From positions 62,001 to 126,000 of the forward strand of contig CAVZCU010000008.1 in assembly GCA_963773845.1 (NCBI GenBank): 64,000 nt of DNA, given 5' to 3'. The position numbers and the translations under genes are program-made. Shown here piece after piece: positions 42,786 to 53,202 of this stretch (position 1 is its first letter; each line of letters begins with the position of its first letter). Below the pieces are notes generated by a model that was not told the origin of the DNA, searched no databases, and saw only the letters and a list, made by a program, of their open reading frames with translations. This DNA comes from SIAJ01 sp963773845 (lineage in GTDB: Bacteria > Planctomycetota > Planctomycetia > Gemmatales > Gemmataceae).

Positions 42786-45025
42786 ATGCGACACCTGATA
42801 GCCTTTGTGGTCCTCTTTCTGCTCCCTCTTTCCGTTTGGGCAGATCAACCCGTGACCAAACCTCTCGATTCTTCGTTCCTTCGCCGATACTCCGAGACGC
42901 GAGGGTTTACGCTCGGTCGGCCCGTTAGCCCCAAGCCGACTCCGGATGACAAGGAAGTGTTGTTCCTGCGGTCCACGGCCAAGAGCCCAAAACGGAGCCT
43001 TTACACGTTCGACGTCGCGACTGGGAAGACGCATGAGCTGCTCAGTGCGGATACGCTGCTTCACGGGCAAAGTCGAAAAGCTGACGCCGGAAGAAAAGGC
43101 TCGCCGCGAACGGATGCGTCTGTCCGCAGGCGGCTTCGCCAGTTTTCAACTCGACGAGTCCGGGCGTTTCGTCTTACTCCCGCTTTCCGGCAAGCTTTTC
43201 GTTTTCGATCGAGTCAACGCCACGACCCGCGAACTGAAGACGCCCTCGGGGACGATCATCGATCCCAAATGGTCACACGATAGCAAGTGGATCGCTTATG
43301 TTCGCGACAACGACGTGTACGTTTACGAACTGTCGTCCGATCACGAAACGGCCGTAACCCGCGGTGGCACGATTATCAAGACTCATGGACTTGCCGAATT
43401 CGTCGCTCAAGAGGAGATGGGCCGATTCAGCGGATACTGGTGGTCGCCCGATTCGAAGTTTATCGCGTTTGAAGAAGCCGATCACGAAGGGGTCGAAACC
43501 TGGTACGTGGCCGATCCGTCGAAGCCGGATCAAAAGCCGCTGCAACAATATTATCCGCGGCCCGGAAAGAAGAACGTCCGTGTTCGGCTCGGCATCGTAC
43601 CGATCAGCGGCGGTGATCCGATCTGGGTCGATTGGGATCACAAGGCGTACGAGTACCTCGCGTCCGTCCGTTGGGACAAGCATGGGCCATTGACAATCCA
43701 GGTTCAGGACCGAAGGCAGCACGAAATCGTGCTCCTGCGCGTCGATCCCGCGACGGGCAAGACCCGAAAACTGCTCGAAGAGAAAGACCCCGCATTTACC
43801 AACCTGCGACAGGACATGCCGCGCTGGCTGCCTGGTGCCACCCATTTTTCCTGGATCAGCGAATACGGCAAGAGCCCCGGTCTGGAATTGCGGCGGGCCG
43901 ATGGCTCGCTTTCGGAATTGCTCGTCCCGTTTGGCGAAGGCTTGATCTCGGTCGAGCATGCGGACCTGGAAATCGCTTACGTGGCGTCCACGGATCCGAC
44001 CCAGGCGCACGCATACGTCCGGATGTTCCCCTTGCAGATTGACACGAATGGCAAAGAACTCATTCGTCCGCGCCGGCCGTTTTCGGATAAGCCAATTCGA
44101 CTCGGCGAAGGCCACGGTCTTGAATCGGTCGTCTTTTCGGAAAACAAGGGAGTGTACGTTCTGACGCGCACATCTCTCGACGGAATGCCCCATTCGTTCG
44201 TCTATACTCGGAACAGAATTGGTTGGCGAGTTGCCGTCGGTGGCCGAGGAACCGGGCTTCAAGCCGAACGTGACGATCGAAGAAGTCGGGGGCTTCTTTA
44301 CAACGGTGATTCGGCCTCACGACTTTGACGCACACAAGAAGTACCCGGTCATTGTCGAGGTTTACGGCGGGCCGCACCATCTGCAGGTCACGCGGTCAAT
44401 GCGCAGTTGGCTGATTCCCCAGTGGTTGGCCGATCAGGGATTCATCGTCGTTTCGATCGACAATCGTGGGACTCCGGGCCGTGGGCGGGATTGGGAGCGG
44501 GCGATCTACAGGAAATTCGGAGAGGTGCCAATCGAGGATCAGGTGAAAGGGCTCCAATTGCTCGGCGCGAAGCATCCGGAAATGGACATCGACCGCGTCG
44601 GCGTGACGGGCTGGTCGTTCGGCGGATACATGTCGGCGTTGTCGGTTTTGAAACGGCCGGACATGTTCAAGGCGGCCGTGGCCGGCGCTCCGGTGACGGA
44701 TTGGGAAGATTACGACACCCATTACACGGAGCGATACTCGGCCTCTTGCCGGAAGACAAAAAAGCCTACGAGGATTCCTCGCTTTTGCCGCTTGCTGCAA
44801 AGTTCGAGCGGCCGCTGCTTGCTCGTCCACGGCACGGCGGACGACAATGTCTACTATCGTCATACGTTGCGGCTGTCGAATGCGTTGATCCGTGCGGGAA
44901 AGTCGTTCGAAGTGATGCCGTTACCGGGGATCACGCACATGGTCAGTGCCGATCCGACCATTTACGACCGATTCATGTCCCGGGCGACGGCGTTTTTTCA
45001 CCGCCATCTGGGCAAGGCGAAGTGA
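42786..45025 (+). CDS. S9 family prolyl peptidase, dipeptidyl-peptidase-IV-like (frame-shifted)
   Basis: A secreted serine peptidase of about 740 residues. MRHLIAFVVLFLLPLSVWA is the signal peptide. A beta-propeller with repeated blades follows (WSHDSKWIAYVRDNDVYVYEL, YWWSPDSKFIAFEE), then the alpha/beta-hydrolase domain: VIVEVYGGPHHLQV, GVTGWSFGGYMS (nucleophile Ser in GWSFGG), LLVHGTADDNVYYRHT (Asp) and GITHMVSAD (His). Frame changes near 43055, 44215 and 44750/44810 are needed, the last pair restoring LPLAAKFERP. It should cleave Xaa-Pro peptides in the periplasm. Start ATG 42786. The overlapping minus-strand ORFs have no support. Confidence 0.9.
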
Positions 45026-45035
45026 TGCGGACCGA

Positions 45036-46272
45036 TTAGGGCAAATTGACAATCCGCGTGGGCCACGTCATCGACGTGTTCACGACGCTGAATGTGTCAA
45101 CGCCCGAACCGAAATCGAGGTCGAAGCTCGCCGGGTCCAGATTCGGGTTCGTCGTGGGTATAGGTGAATGAATCCTGGCCGGCGCCGAGTCGGAGAACGA
45201 CAGCGTAACTCGTGCTCGTCGCGCTCGACAGGTCGATGGCATCGACCCCGCTGCCGCCCACGTACGTCAAGGCGCCATCCACATTGGGCGAACCCGAAAG
45301 GGAATTGGATCCATCGCCCAGGGACAAATCGAGGTTGCCCGCGACACTGAAGAAGCCCGTCGGAGTCACGGCGTCCTTGCCCGAGCCGCCAACAATCTTG
45401 AAATCGCCGTTGATTGCGGCTGCGAAGTTCACGTTGTTAGTCCCATTGCCCAGGCTGGCGAAAAGCCCGCTGATGGTTGCCGGCCCGCCCGAAATCATGT
45501 CGTTGCCCGATCCAGCACCAATAATCGTGTATCCCAGAGTGTCAGAGCCAAAATTCACCGTGTTATTTCCGGCCCCCAGGTGAAGGGAAGTCGTGCCCGA
45601 AATGCTCACGCCCCCGAAGCCAATTTGATCGTCGCCGGTCGTGCCGATGTAGGAGACATTTCCGGTGATCGTATTTCCGGAAAATATGACGTTTGCTGGC
45701 CCGACTTCGGAGTTCACGATATTGACGCTGCCGTGAAACACTGTTCCGCCAAGGCCGAGCGTCGCCACTCCGCCGATCGTAGTGGCGCCATTGATGGTTG
45801 CGCCGCCTAAAAGGGCCGAGTCGATTCCGAATCGGCCTGTAACGCGAACCGACGGCCCGCTGACGGTTGCGCCGCCAATCGTCAGGCTGTCGTTGCCGTT
45901 TCCGCCGTCGAGCCAGGTCCGTGCCCGCAATGTGCCGTTGGTGAGCAATATGGAATCGGCGCCGTTGCGCGCCGAAGACGTTCAAATTCAACAAGATTGA
46001 CGGTGTTGCCTCCCAAGTCGATTGTCAACTGATCGTCGCCGGCGCCGAGGTTGATGAGCAAGGAATTCGTGGCCGTCGCAAGTGCCGGCCGGCACGCCAT
46101 TGACGGTGACATTCACGAGATTTGCTGCGTCAATCGTAACTGCCACTTGATCGGACGCTCCATCGCCAACCAATTTGACCGTCCCTCCAACCAGCGTCAA
46201 GAAGACCGTGGGAACCGAGCGATCTTCGAGTGCACAAACATTCAGCCGGGAATGGAGTGATGATCTGCTCAT
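45036..46272 (-). CDS. Exported surface protein, LEDR-motif start and Gly/Asn-rich repeats (frame-shifted)
   Basis: Start ATG 46272 (MSRSSLHSRLNVCALEDRSVPTVFL), whose ALEDRSVP motif is a Gemmata-type surface-protein N-terminus. The rest alternates short beta strands with GxGxDxL/NN turns (LGAGDDQLTIDLGG, GGNGNDSLTIGGA, LHLGAGNNTVNFGSD, GAGSGNDMISGGP, LRLGAGQDSFTYTH), similar to hemolysin-type calcium-binding or beta-helix repeats. Frame changes occur near 46080, 46000, 45945 and 45180. The end is a Pro/Asp tail (NLDPASFDLDFGSG) finishing at 45036. Surface adhesion or structural role is inferred. Confidence 0.72.
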
Positions 46273-46543
46273 GATGTCGTCTCAAGTAGTGATGAAATGG
46301 CGGGATGTCAGCCCGTGCCGAAGTGGACGAGGTGAGGGTAGCTGGTTCGAGTCGCAAAAGCCAGGACTGCGTCGGTTGAAACGCGGAACGTTCCAACCTC
46401 CGTTGCACTCGACTCTTGATCTGACGTGCGTCAGACGGTATCGTCAGATATCGGCTCGGAAGGATTCGAGTTCCAATCGCAGCATGGAGAGCTGTGTGAC
46501 TTGCAGGTCGAGGTTCGGGGAGAATGGATGGAGGATTGACACC

Positions 46544-46792
46544 ATGGCCAAGCTACTGTCTGCAGCCTCATCCAAGGGTCATGAGGCGGTGTATGCCTTG
46601 TTCGTTGCCGGCGGTCCGATTCTGATTGAAGTCCGATTTCCTGGTGGTGCGGCGTCCTCGGACTGGCATTTATGTGATTCACGCGAGGACTTCGACCATT
46701 TGCTGACTCACATTCGCGATGGCGCCGTGTTGCTCGTCAGTCGCGTATGGGACTTGACCAATCCGACCGGGGCGATTTGCTTGCGCCGTTAA
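46544..46792 (+). CDS. Small hypothetical protein, 82 residues
   Basis: Start ATG 46544 with GGAGG 9 bases upstream. It reads MAKLLSAASSKGHEAVYALF... and ends NPTGAICLRR. Alternating hydrophobic strands (ALFVAGGPILIEVRFPG, AVLLVSRVWDL) suggest a small alpha/beta fold. No family recognised. It converges on purM; the stop codons (46790 and 46800) lie in a 6-bp palindrome TTAAGC/GCTTAA. Confidence 0.6.
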   Translation: MAKLLSAASSKGHEAVYALFVAGGPILIEVRFPGGAASSDWHLCDSREDFDHLLTHIRDGAVLLVSRVWDLTNPTGAICLRR

Positions 46793-46799
46793 GCGTAGC

Positions 46800-47870
46800 T
46801 TAATCGATCCACTCAACTCCCGGCTCACCGTCGCGGACTTCGCCAATTGCGAAGGTCGGAAGGCCTTCTTTGGTCAGTCGCTCGCGGATGCTGTCGGCGT
46901 AGTACGGGGAGACAATCATCACAAAGCCAATGCCGCAATTGAACACGCGATCCATTTCCGGCGTGGACACATTGCCAAGTTTCTGAAGCCAGGAAAACAC
47001 CGCCGGCATTCGCCAGCTGCCGCGCTGGATGAATACGCGTCGGCCCGGAGGCAAGACGCGCGGAATGTTGTCCACGAGCCCACCGCCGGTGATATGGGCC
47101 AATCCGCGGACAACTTTCTTCTTGACCGGATAGTGATGCAGAACGCCCTGGATGGATTGGACATAAATCCGCGTCGGCGTCAGCAACTCCTCTCCCACGG
47201 TCTTGCCGAGTTCAGTGACATGGTCATGTACGTTCAGTCGCGCATGATCGAAGACAATCTTCCGCGCCAGACTATAGCCGTTGGAATGCAAACCGGTGGC
47301 GGCCAGACCGAGCACGATATCGCCCGTTTGGATGTGCGTGCCGTCGATCGCGTCGTCGCGTTCAACAACTCCGACAGCGAAGCCGGCCACGTCGAAATCG
47401 CCTGGAGCATAGAAGTCCGGCAGAATGGCCGTTTCGCCGCCCGTGAGGGCGCAGCCCGCTTGTTCGCAGCCTTCCACCATTCCTTTGACGAGTTGTTCCG
47501 CGAGGCCGGGATCGTCCTTGGGCATCGCCAGGTAATCGAGAAAGACGAGAGGTTGCGCGCCGCAACACAGGCAATCATTTACCGACATCGCGACGAGATC
47601 GATGCCCACCGTATCGAACTTACCCATCATCGAGGCAATTTTGAGTTTGGTGCCGACGCCATCCGTACAGGTTACCAAAACGGGCTTGCGATACCCGCCG
47701 GAGAAGAGCCAACGATTCACATCAAGCGCAAACAAGCTGGCGAAGCCGCCGAACCCGCCCAGTACGCCGGGACCGTGGGTCTTCTTCACCAATCGCCCGA
47801 TACGCTCGATCGTGTCGTCGTAGACGTCGAGATCGAGGCCGGCGGATTTATAGTCAAGTTGTGCGGACAT
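46800..47870 (-). CDS. purM: Phosphoribosylformylglycinamidine cyclo-ligase
   Basis: An intact 356-residue AIR synthetase, step five of purine synthesis, ATP-dependent ring closure. MSAQLDYKSAGLDLDVYDD is the N-terminal PurM start, PGVLGGFGGFASLF the Gly-rich nucleotide site, CTDGVGTKLKIA and LVAMSVNDCLCCGAQPLVFLDYLAM the family signatures, CALTGGETAILPDFY and ATGLHSNGYSLARK later ones, and HITGGGLVDNIPRVLP the C-terminal domain. Same superfamily as SelD but clearly PurM by these motifs. Start ATG 47870. Unlike argS, this gene is unbroken. Confidence 0.97.
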   Translation of the reverse strand: MSAQLDYKSAGLDLDVYDDTIERIGRLVKKTHGPGVLGGFGGFASLFALDVNRWLFSGGYRKPVLVTCTDGVGTKLKIASMMGKFDTVGIDLVAMSVNDCLCCGAQPLVFLDYLAMPKDDPGLAEQLVKGMVEGCEQAGCALTGGETAILPDFYAPGDFDVAGFAVGVVERDDAIDGTHIQTGDIVLGLAATGLHSNGYSLARKIVFDHARLNVHDHVTELGKTVGEELLTPTRIYVQSIQGVLHHYPVKKKVVRGLAHITGGGLVDNIPRVLPPGRRVFIQRGSWRMPAVFSWLQKLGNVSTPEMDRVFNCGIGFVMIVSPYYADSIRERLTKEGLPTFAIGEVRDGEPGVEWID

Positions 47871-47944
47871 GGGGAGTTTATTCTACTCCCCATTGCCCGA
47901 GGGGAACTGGTTGACCCAAAGAGATTTCAGGCCGACGGCGGCCA

Positions 47945-48127
47945 TCAGGTGACTGCCCGGAAGACGGTCAATCCGAGCACGAACAATACCACGCAGATCG
48001 CCAGGAAGATGAAGAACAGGATCTTGGCGATGTCGGCCGCGCCGGCAGCGATATTGCCAAACCCAAACAGGGCGGCAATTCCCGCGATGACGAGACATAC
48101 CAAAGCCCACTTCAATAGGGAGGACAT
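47945..48127 (-). CDS. DUF1328 small membrane protein, 60 residues
   Basis: MSSLLKWALVCLVIAGIAALFGFGNIAAGAADIAKILFFIFLAICVVLF... is a two-helix hydrophobic protein of the DUF1328/YtjA family (motif LKWAL-x-LVIA-x-IA, then GFG-x-IA, then AKILFFIF). Such proteins are tiny inner-membrane proteins of unknown role, often linked to stress. Start ATG 48127. A short gene missed if only long ORFs are kept. Confidence 0.88.
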   Translation of the reverse strand: MSSLLKWALVCLVIAGIAALFGFGNIAAGAADIAKILFFIFLAICVVLFVLGLTVFRAVT

Positions 48128-48531
48128 TGTCAATCTCCAATCAGCAAGAAGCAAATAGGCAGAGCATCCGCTCTTTTCGGGTTTGCTTGTTTGCAAACGG
48201 GATGCCAGCATTTTGGAGTCATTGATTTGGCAATGCCCTGGTTTTTGGGTCATGGGCCTCCTGGCCTTTGAATTCTCACAGGCCGGGAGGCCTATGCCAC
48301 AAGAACAAAAGAAGCCCTCGATTCGGGTTCGGGCGTCCGGCACTCCGCTTGCTCCTCAATCAACGCGCCCGATTCGGCAGTATTCGTTGGAGTGCCGGCT
48401 GCAGCCGGCATTCCAACGAATGCTGGCGCATAGCGCACGATCAGATACGACTATTGCCGCTGCTGGAGCTCAGAACACCCGGGCAGGCAGGAGATCCGGT
48501 ACATAACTTCGCTCACCTAGGGAGGGGACAC
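48128..48531. other. Divergent spacer with two large palindromes
   Basis: No gene supported. Arms CATGGGCCTCCTGGCCT (48251-48267) and 48280-48296 match at 15 of 17 positions. ATTCGTTGGAGTGCCGGCTG (48382-48401) faces its inverse directly (48402-48421) with one mismatch, making a 40-bp palindrome. GGGAGGGG at 48521-48528 is the ribosome-binding site of the next gene. Confidence 0.7.
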
Positions 48532-49082
48532 GTGGCGACACATACCAGGCAAACCGCTCGCCCGTCCGATGAGCGCAAAGATCAGAACCGTCCGAGCAAG
48601 AAGGATCAGATACTGGCACTCGCCGCTTCGGGCCTCGGCGATGTGGCGGACATCGCCATGATGACGCAGTCGCGCCGAGCTATGTCGCCACAGTGCTCCA
48701 GGATGCCGGCGCGCATGCGGGGTACTTTGACCTCTACACCTCCACCGCGCAGCCCATGAACGTCTATTCCAAGTTCTTCGCGGGCCAACTCGGATTCAAG
48801 GATGTTGAGATTGCGAAACGAAGCGTCGAGCTGATCGATCGACTCTATCGGCAATTCGAATTGGCTGGAGACCGGGCCGGACAGCATCATGCCCTGCTTA
48901 TGGCCCTCACCATGTTCGATCGTGCCCGATGGACCGAAAAAGGTCCGGAAGCGGATCAATTCCGGCGTTGGCTAGTCGAGCGGCTTGAGGACGCGAGCCC
49001 GTTGTCCGCGGCCGTTCGGCCAAATGCGGAAGCCGAACATAACTCCGAATCGTCGAGTGTGAAAAGCGATTGCTCGGGGTGA
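48532..49082 (+). CDS. Conserved HTH-type protein, ~183 residues (frame-shifted)
   Basis: Start GTG 48532, after a GGGAGGGG ribosome-binding site. A charged N-terminus leads to KKDQILALAASGLGDVADIAMMTQ, then, after a frame change near 48680, SYVATVLQDAGAHAGYFDLYT. Together these look like a winged-helix DNA-binding segment. MNVYSKFFAGQLGFKDVEIAKRSVELIDRLYRQF and QHHALLMALTMFDRARW follow, motifs I recall from conserved planctomycete proteins of no known function. Could be a regulator. The tail is Ser/Asn-rich. Confidence 0.6.
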
Positions 49083-49139
49083 ACACGCGGGTCCGCACAA
49101 CTTTCGGATGAACTTTGACACCCCTTATAGCAGTCGCGA

Positions 49140-49832
49140 TCAGCGGCTGGCGCCAGTGAGCACCACTCGCGCCTTTTCCGGCTTGTCGTGCGCGTACTTG
49201 GCGATTCCCGAAAAGAACATCAGAAGCTGCTCGGAGCCCTGTTCGGCCATTTTCGGAATGTTGTCGCCGAGCATGCGCGTTACCAAAGAAGCGGTTTTGC
49301 TGTCCGTGTGAAGATAGATTTGAATCTGGTGACGAATGACAAAGTCTCCGCTGCGTCGTGCCCGCTCGGAATGGGCAAGCACCGCTACCGCCTGCACCGG
49401 AATTGTCGGTAGGAGTAGACCGGGCTTTACCTTGCCCTCGGCATACCAGATGCGACCGGTCGGCCCCTGCGCAACGTTCTGCCACACCAGTTCGCTACCG
49501 CTCTCATCCTTCCAGCAAAATCGACCATCTTTCGTCATCTTGATTTGAACGGCATCCACCCCGAGTTTTCGCCACGCGGCAGCCGTCCGATCGGGATGAT
49601 CCAGCAGCCACTGATAGGTATCCGGATGAGCGACAAACTCCTCGGCGGGGCAAATCGCCGTTACGGTCGGCGACTTCATGACTTTGTTGAGGGCGGTGCG
49701 CGTACTGGACGGCAAATCCTCAAGCGCGACAGGCAGCGGGAGCTTCTTGGCCTTGACGGGTTCGCCACCTGCGACAGTGGGCACCAGGCAAGCTAAGGCG
49801 ATGGCGCAAGGCAGGACAATGTTGCGGGTCAT
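49140..49832 (-). CDS. Secreted hypothetical protein, 230 residues
   Basis: MTRNIVLPCAIALACLVPTVAGG is a signal peptide. The mature part is alpha/beta with DRTAAAWRKLGVDAVQIKMTKDGRFCWKDESGSELVWQ and a C-terminal helix set (LVTRMLGDNIPKMAEQGSEQLLMFFSGIAKY). No family recognised. The intact frame, the signal peptide and a spaced start (ATG 49832) support a real gene. It is divergent from the HAD phosphatase. Confidence 0.7.
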   Translation of the reverse strand: MTRNIVLPCAIALACLVPTVAGGEPVKAKKLPLPVALEDLPSSTRTALNKVMKSPTVTAICPAEEFVAHPDTYQWLLDHPDRTAAAWRKLGVDAVQIKMTKDGRFCWKDESGSELVWQNVAQGPTGRIWYAEGKVKPGLLLPTIPVQAVAVLAHSERARRSGDFVIRHQIQIYLHTDSKTASLVTRMLGDNIPKMAEQGSEQLLMFFSGIAKYAHDKPEKARVVLTGASR

Positions 49833-49955
49833 GAAACCTCCTGGCAGGGCTGCGCTTCCCGGTTTCGCGGAACCCTCCTCTTTATCGATCCCTCCCCAAC
49901 CGCGACATGAAGCAATCTGCGGACGTTAGGCCCTGCCTGGCCCTATATTGGCAAG

Positions 49956-50630
49956 ATGCGCGTGCTCCTCTTTGACATCGACGGCACACTGATCCGATCC
50001 GGCGGCGCCGGCAAGGCCGCTATGGAGGCGGGGCTTAAGGAAGCGTTTGGAATTCGAGAAATCCGGGGACACGTGCCGTATAGCGGCCGGACCGATCCTG
50101 GCATCGCCCGCGACCTGTTGGCGATGCACGATGTCGAGCCGACGGATGCCAACGTCGAGCGGCTGCATGCGGCCTATCTTTCTTGCCTTCCCAACATGCT
50201 CGGTCAATGTCCGGGCAATGTCCTACCGGGGGTGATCGAGGCACTCGATCGCCAACGTCATGGCGCAGTCGTGGGACTGTTGACGGGCAACATTCGCCGT
50301 GGCGCTGAGATCAAGTTACGGCACTTCGGAATTTGGCACCACTTTCCGTTCGGAGGCTTCGCCGATGGGCTTTGCGAACGCGACGATGTCGCGCGCTGCG
50401 CCGTCGCGGCGGCCGAAGCCCACGTCGGAAGGCCGATCGATGCCGATCAGATTTGGGTGATCGGCGATACCCCCCTCGACGTGAAATGTGCCCGGGCAAT
50501 TGGAGCCCGAGCTGTGATCGTGGCGACCGGCTGGCACGAGCATCATGAATTAGTTGCCGCGAACCCCGATCACTTATTGCCCGACTTCACCCACGCCGGG
50601 GAATTGCTGACTCAATGGGGCTGGATTTAG
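49956..50630 (+). CDS. HAD-superfamily phosphatase (phosphoglycolate-phosphatase-like)
   Basis: A 224-residue HAD hydrolase. LLFDIDGTLIRSGGAGK is motif I (nucleophile Asp in DIDGT), VVGLLTGNIRRGAEIK motif II (Thr), and VIGDTPLDVKCARAIGARAVIVATG motifs III/IV (DTPLD). The subfamily resembles Gph-type phosphatases. Start ATG 49956. It is the first gene of a tight run (27 bases to the formamidase, then two 4-base overlaps). The substrate is unknown; a link to C1 or pterin metabolism is inferred from neighbours. Confidence 0.88.
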   Translation: MRVLLFDIDGTLIRSGGAGKAAMEAGLKEAFGIREIRGHVPYSGRTDPGIARDLLAMHDVEPTDANVERLHAAYLSCLPNMLGQCPGNVLPGVIEALDRQRHGAVVGLLTGNIRRGAEIKLRHFGIWHHFPFGGFADGLCERDDVARCAVAAAEAHVGRPIDADQIWVIGDTPLDVKCARAIGARAVIVATGWHEHHELVAANPDHLLPDFTHAGELLTQWGWI

Positions 50631-50657
50631 ACTCGTCCACGCGCAACGAGAGACGTC

Positions 50658-51624
50658 ATGCAACGCATCCCGCGAGAACTCGCTCGCAAATACGCATTCG
50701 ACTGGCGCGATGAACCGCTCTTGCGCGTGCGCCCCAGCGAAACCTTTGAGGTCGAAACCTGGGACGCTAGCACCGGCTATTTCAAGACGCCAGAAGACAA
50801 AGCAATCCCCGGAAAGCGGCCAGGCTTCGACCGTAATCCGCCGCTCGTCAACCCGATCGCTGGCCCCATTTTCGTCGATGGAGCGGAACGCGGCGACAGT
50901 GTGGCCATCACCATCGAGAGCATTACACCGGAAGCGTACTCGTGGATTGCCGTCGGACCTCGTCGCGGACCACTCGGCGAATTAGCTCGATTCCCCGATT
51001 GTTCGAGCGAATACACGACCAAGATTTTCAAGCACACGCCGGGCGCCTCCGGCACGACCCGTGACGGCACTCTGCATTTCAGCGATTCCGTTTCTTGGCC
51101 AATCACTCCCTTTATTGGCACCATTGGCACAGCGCCGGATCGCGAGGTGGCGACGAGTAACGATGGACAGGGGGACTGGGGCGGCAACCTCGATATTCGC
51201 GACGTCGCGCCGGGGAACACGATCCTCTTGCCGGTATGGCATCCCGGCGCGTTGCTTTATCTGGGCGACGTCCACGCATCTCAGGGAGACACGGAGTTCA
51301 CCGGGACCGCGGCGGAGACGCAGGCGACGGTGAAGCTGAAGGTCGAATTGATCAAGGGCAAGCGGGTACCCTGGATGCGAATCCGAAAGTCCGAATCGAT
51401 TGTTTCGCTGTTTGCGTATCGGCCGTTGGAAGTGGCGGTTGAGACGGCGACGATCAACCTGATCGATTGGCTCGTGACACGACTACCGATTCAAACCAGT
51501 CGACGCCTATTGCCTCGTGAGCACTTGTCCTGATTTTCGCATCAACGTCTACCAGATGTGTCGCCTGGGAAAACTCAATTACGTAGCCGGCGCGGAGATT
51601 CCAACGCGCTACTTGTCACCGTGA
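50658..51624 (+). CDS. Acetamidase/formamidase family protein (late frameshift)
   Basis: A metal-dependent hydrolase of the FmdA/AmdA family, which splits formamide or acetamide into ammonia and the acid. VNPIAGPIFVDGAERGDSVAITI, WGGNLDIRDVAPGNTILLPVWHPGALLYLGDVHASQGDTEF (metal-site His/Asp region) and the later strands match the family. One frame change near 51510 restores AYCLVSTCPDFRINVYQ...EIPTRYLSP and moves the stop to 51624. The stop overlaps the GTG start of the DUF447 gene (GTGA), so they are translationally coupled. Possible role: formate production for the C1 pool. Confidence 0.85.
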
Positions 51625-52244
51625 CGCGCCGGCAATCGCTTTTGGTAAGCAACTTCGGACGGGACCGAACCGTGATCCTCGAAGGATTGGTGACGACGAC
51701 GCGAGCGGACGGGACGATGCACCTCGCCCCCATGGGTCCCCGCGTCGCCGCCGACTGGTCCCGCTTTGTCCTCCGCCCGTTTCCCACGTCCGAAACCTAT
51801 CGCAATCTCAAGGTTCACGGTGAAGGCGTCGTGCATGTGACCGACGACGTGCTGGTGCTTGCCAAGGCCGCGGTCGGACAAGCTGGCCCGCAGCGATCCT
51901 TTCGGGCCGCTCGGGTGTCCGGCTTTGTATTGGCCGACGCGTGTCGCTATTACGAGTTTGTCGTGCGTTCGATCGATGACTCCGGAGAACGGGTCCATAT
52001 CGAAGCGGAGGTGCTCCATCGCGGACACTTGCACGACTTCTTCGGACTGAATCGAGCCAAGCATGCGGTTGTTGAAGCCGCCATTCTGGCAACTCGCTTG
52101 CACCTGATTCCGATTGCGGAAGTTCGTGCGGACTTCGCGAAACTTCGCGTGCTTGTCGAGAAGACCGGCGGTCCGCCGGAGCACGAGGCCTTTCAATTCC
52201 TGGAGCACTACATCGAGCGGACAGTGTCTGAGGATTCTCCGTGA
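51621..52244 (+). CDS. DUF447 family protein, tetrahydromethanopterin-associated
   Basis: Starts at GTG 51621, overlapping the upstream stop by 4 bases, and reads MTRRQSLLVSNFGRDRTVILEGLVTTTRADGTMHLAPMGP. The first strand and ...DGTxHLAPMGP motif are the DUF447 flavin-binding-like signature. DUF447 proteins occur mainly in methanogens, methylotrophs and planctomycetes next to tetrahydromethanopterin genes, as here. The C-terminal half is helical (EHEAFQFLEHYIERTVSE). The stop overlaps the next start by 4 bases. A role in H4MPT synthesis or use is inferred from context. Confidence 0.85.
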   Translation: MTRRQSLLVSNFGRDRTVILEGLVTTTRADGTMHLAPMGPRVAADWSRFVLRPFPTSETYRNLKVHGEGVVHVTDDVLVLAKAAVGQAGPQRSFRAARVSGFVLADACRYYEFVVRSIDDSGERVHIEAEVLHRGHLHDFFGLNRAKHAVVEAAILATRLHLIPIAEVRADFAKLRVLVEKTGGPPEHEAFQFLEHYIERTVSEDSP

Positions 52245-53202
52245 CACGCATTTTGGCCCCAAGCCGAATTCACTTTGGGTTGCTCTCCTTGCCATCGCCG
52301 ACGTCTGCGCCATGGCCGGGAGTGGACGGCGGTCCTGGTCTTCCGGTTCGACAATTTGGAGGCGTGGGCCTCATGGTTGATCGCCCCGGTTTAGTCGTTC
52401 GAGTTGAGAGAGCGGCCGAATGGAAAGTAACCGGGCCGATGGCGGCTCGAGCAGAAGCATATGCGCAACGCTTCGTGGAGACTCTGCCGCCATCGGAGCA
52501 TCGATCGTATTGCATTACCGTCGAGCATGCCGCGGCGGAACATACGGGACTGGGTGTCGGGACTCAGCTGGCGATGGCAATTGCCAAGGCGATCGCCATC
52601 GAATCCGATCATTCGGACTGGCCCGCCGCCGAATTGGCCAAGCGCGTTGGGCGTGGCGAGCGATCGGCCATTGGAATTCACGGATTCGATCATGGCGGAT
52701 TGGTGGTGGAGGGCGGAAAGCTCCCGGGAGAAGTCGTATCGCCTTTGGTAGCACGGTTTGATTTCCCCCCGGAATGGAGCGTCCTTCTGTTTACACCGCC
52801 GATGGAAACGCCTTGGCATGGCGGCGCTGAAAAGGACGCATTCCTTCGCTTAGTCCACTTGCCGGACGTGACCGATCGACTTTGCCGAATCGCACTCATG
52901 GGATTATTGCCGGCATTTGTCGAGCAAGGATCTGGAGATCTTTGGCGAGGCGCTTTACGAGTTTAATGCGTTGGCGGGTGACGCTTTTGCCCCGGTCCAG
53001 GGTGGTCGATATTCCTCGCCGGTCGTCGCCGATTGTATTCGCCGGCTTCGTATGATCGGCGTGCGCGGGGTCGGCCAAAGTTCATGGGGCCCAACTGTTT
53101 TTGCAATTCTGGAAGAGAGCGAGGCCAAACTCGATCGCCCGGCAATTCATCGAATTCCCCGTCGTTGTGGTGAATGGGTCCACCGGTGCTGCGATCGAAT
53201 AA
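52241..53202 (+). CDS. mptG: Beta-ribofuranosylaminobenzene 5'-phosphate synthase (frame-shifted)
   Basis: First committed enzyme of tetrahydromethanopterin synthesis: condenses p-hydroxybenzoate or p-aminobenzoate with phosphoribosyl pyrophosphate, a GHMP-kinase-fold enzyme. Start GTG 52241 overlaps the DUF447 stop (GTGA). RILAPSRIHFGLLSL is the N-terminal strand, HAAAEHTGLGVGTQLAMAIAKA the GHMP Gly-rich loop and GRGERSAIGIHGFDHGGLVVEGG the family-specific stretch. Frame changes near 52925 and 53130 restore FGEALYEFNALAGDAFAPVQGGRYSSP, GVGQSSWGP and the end VVVVNGSTGAAIE, with TAA at 53202. Points to H4MPT-linked C1 metabolism in this organism. Confidence 0.87.
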
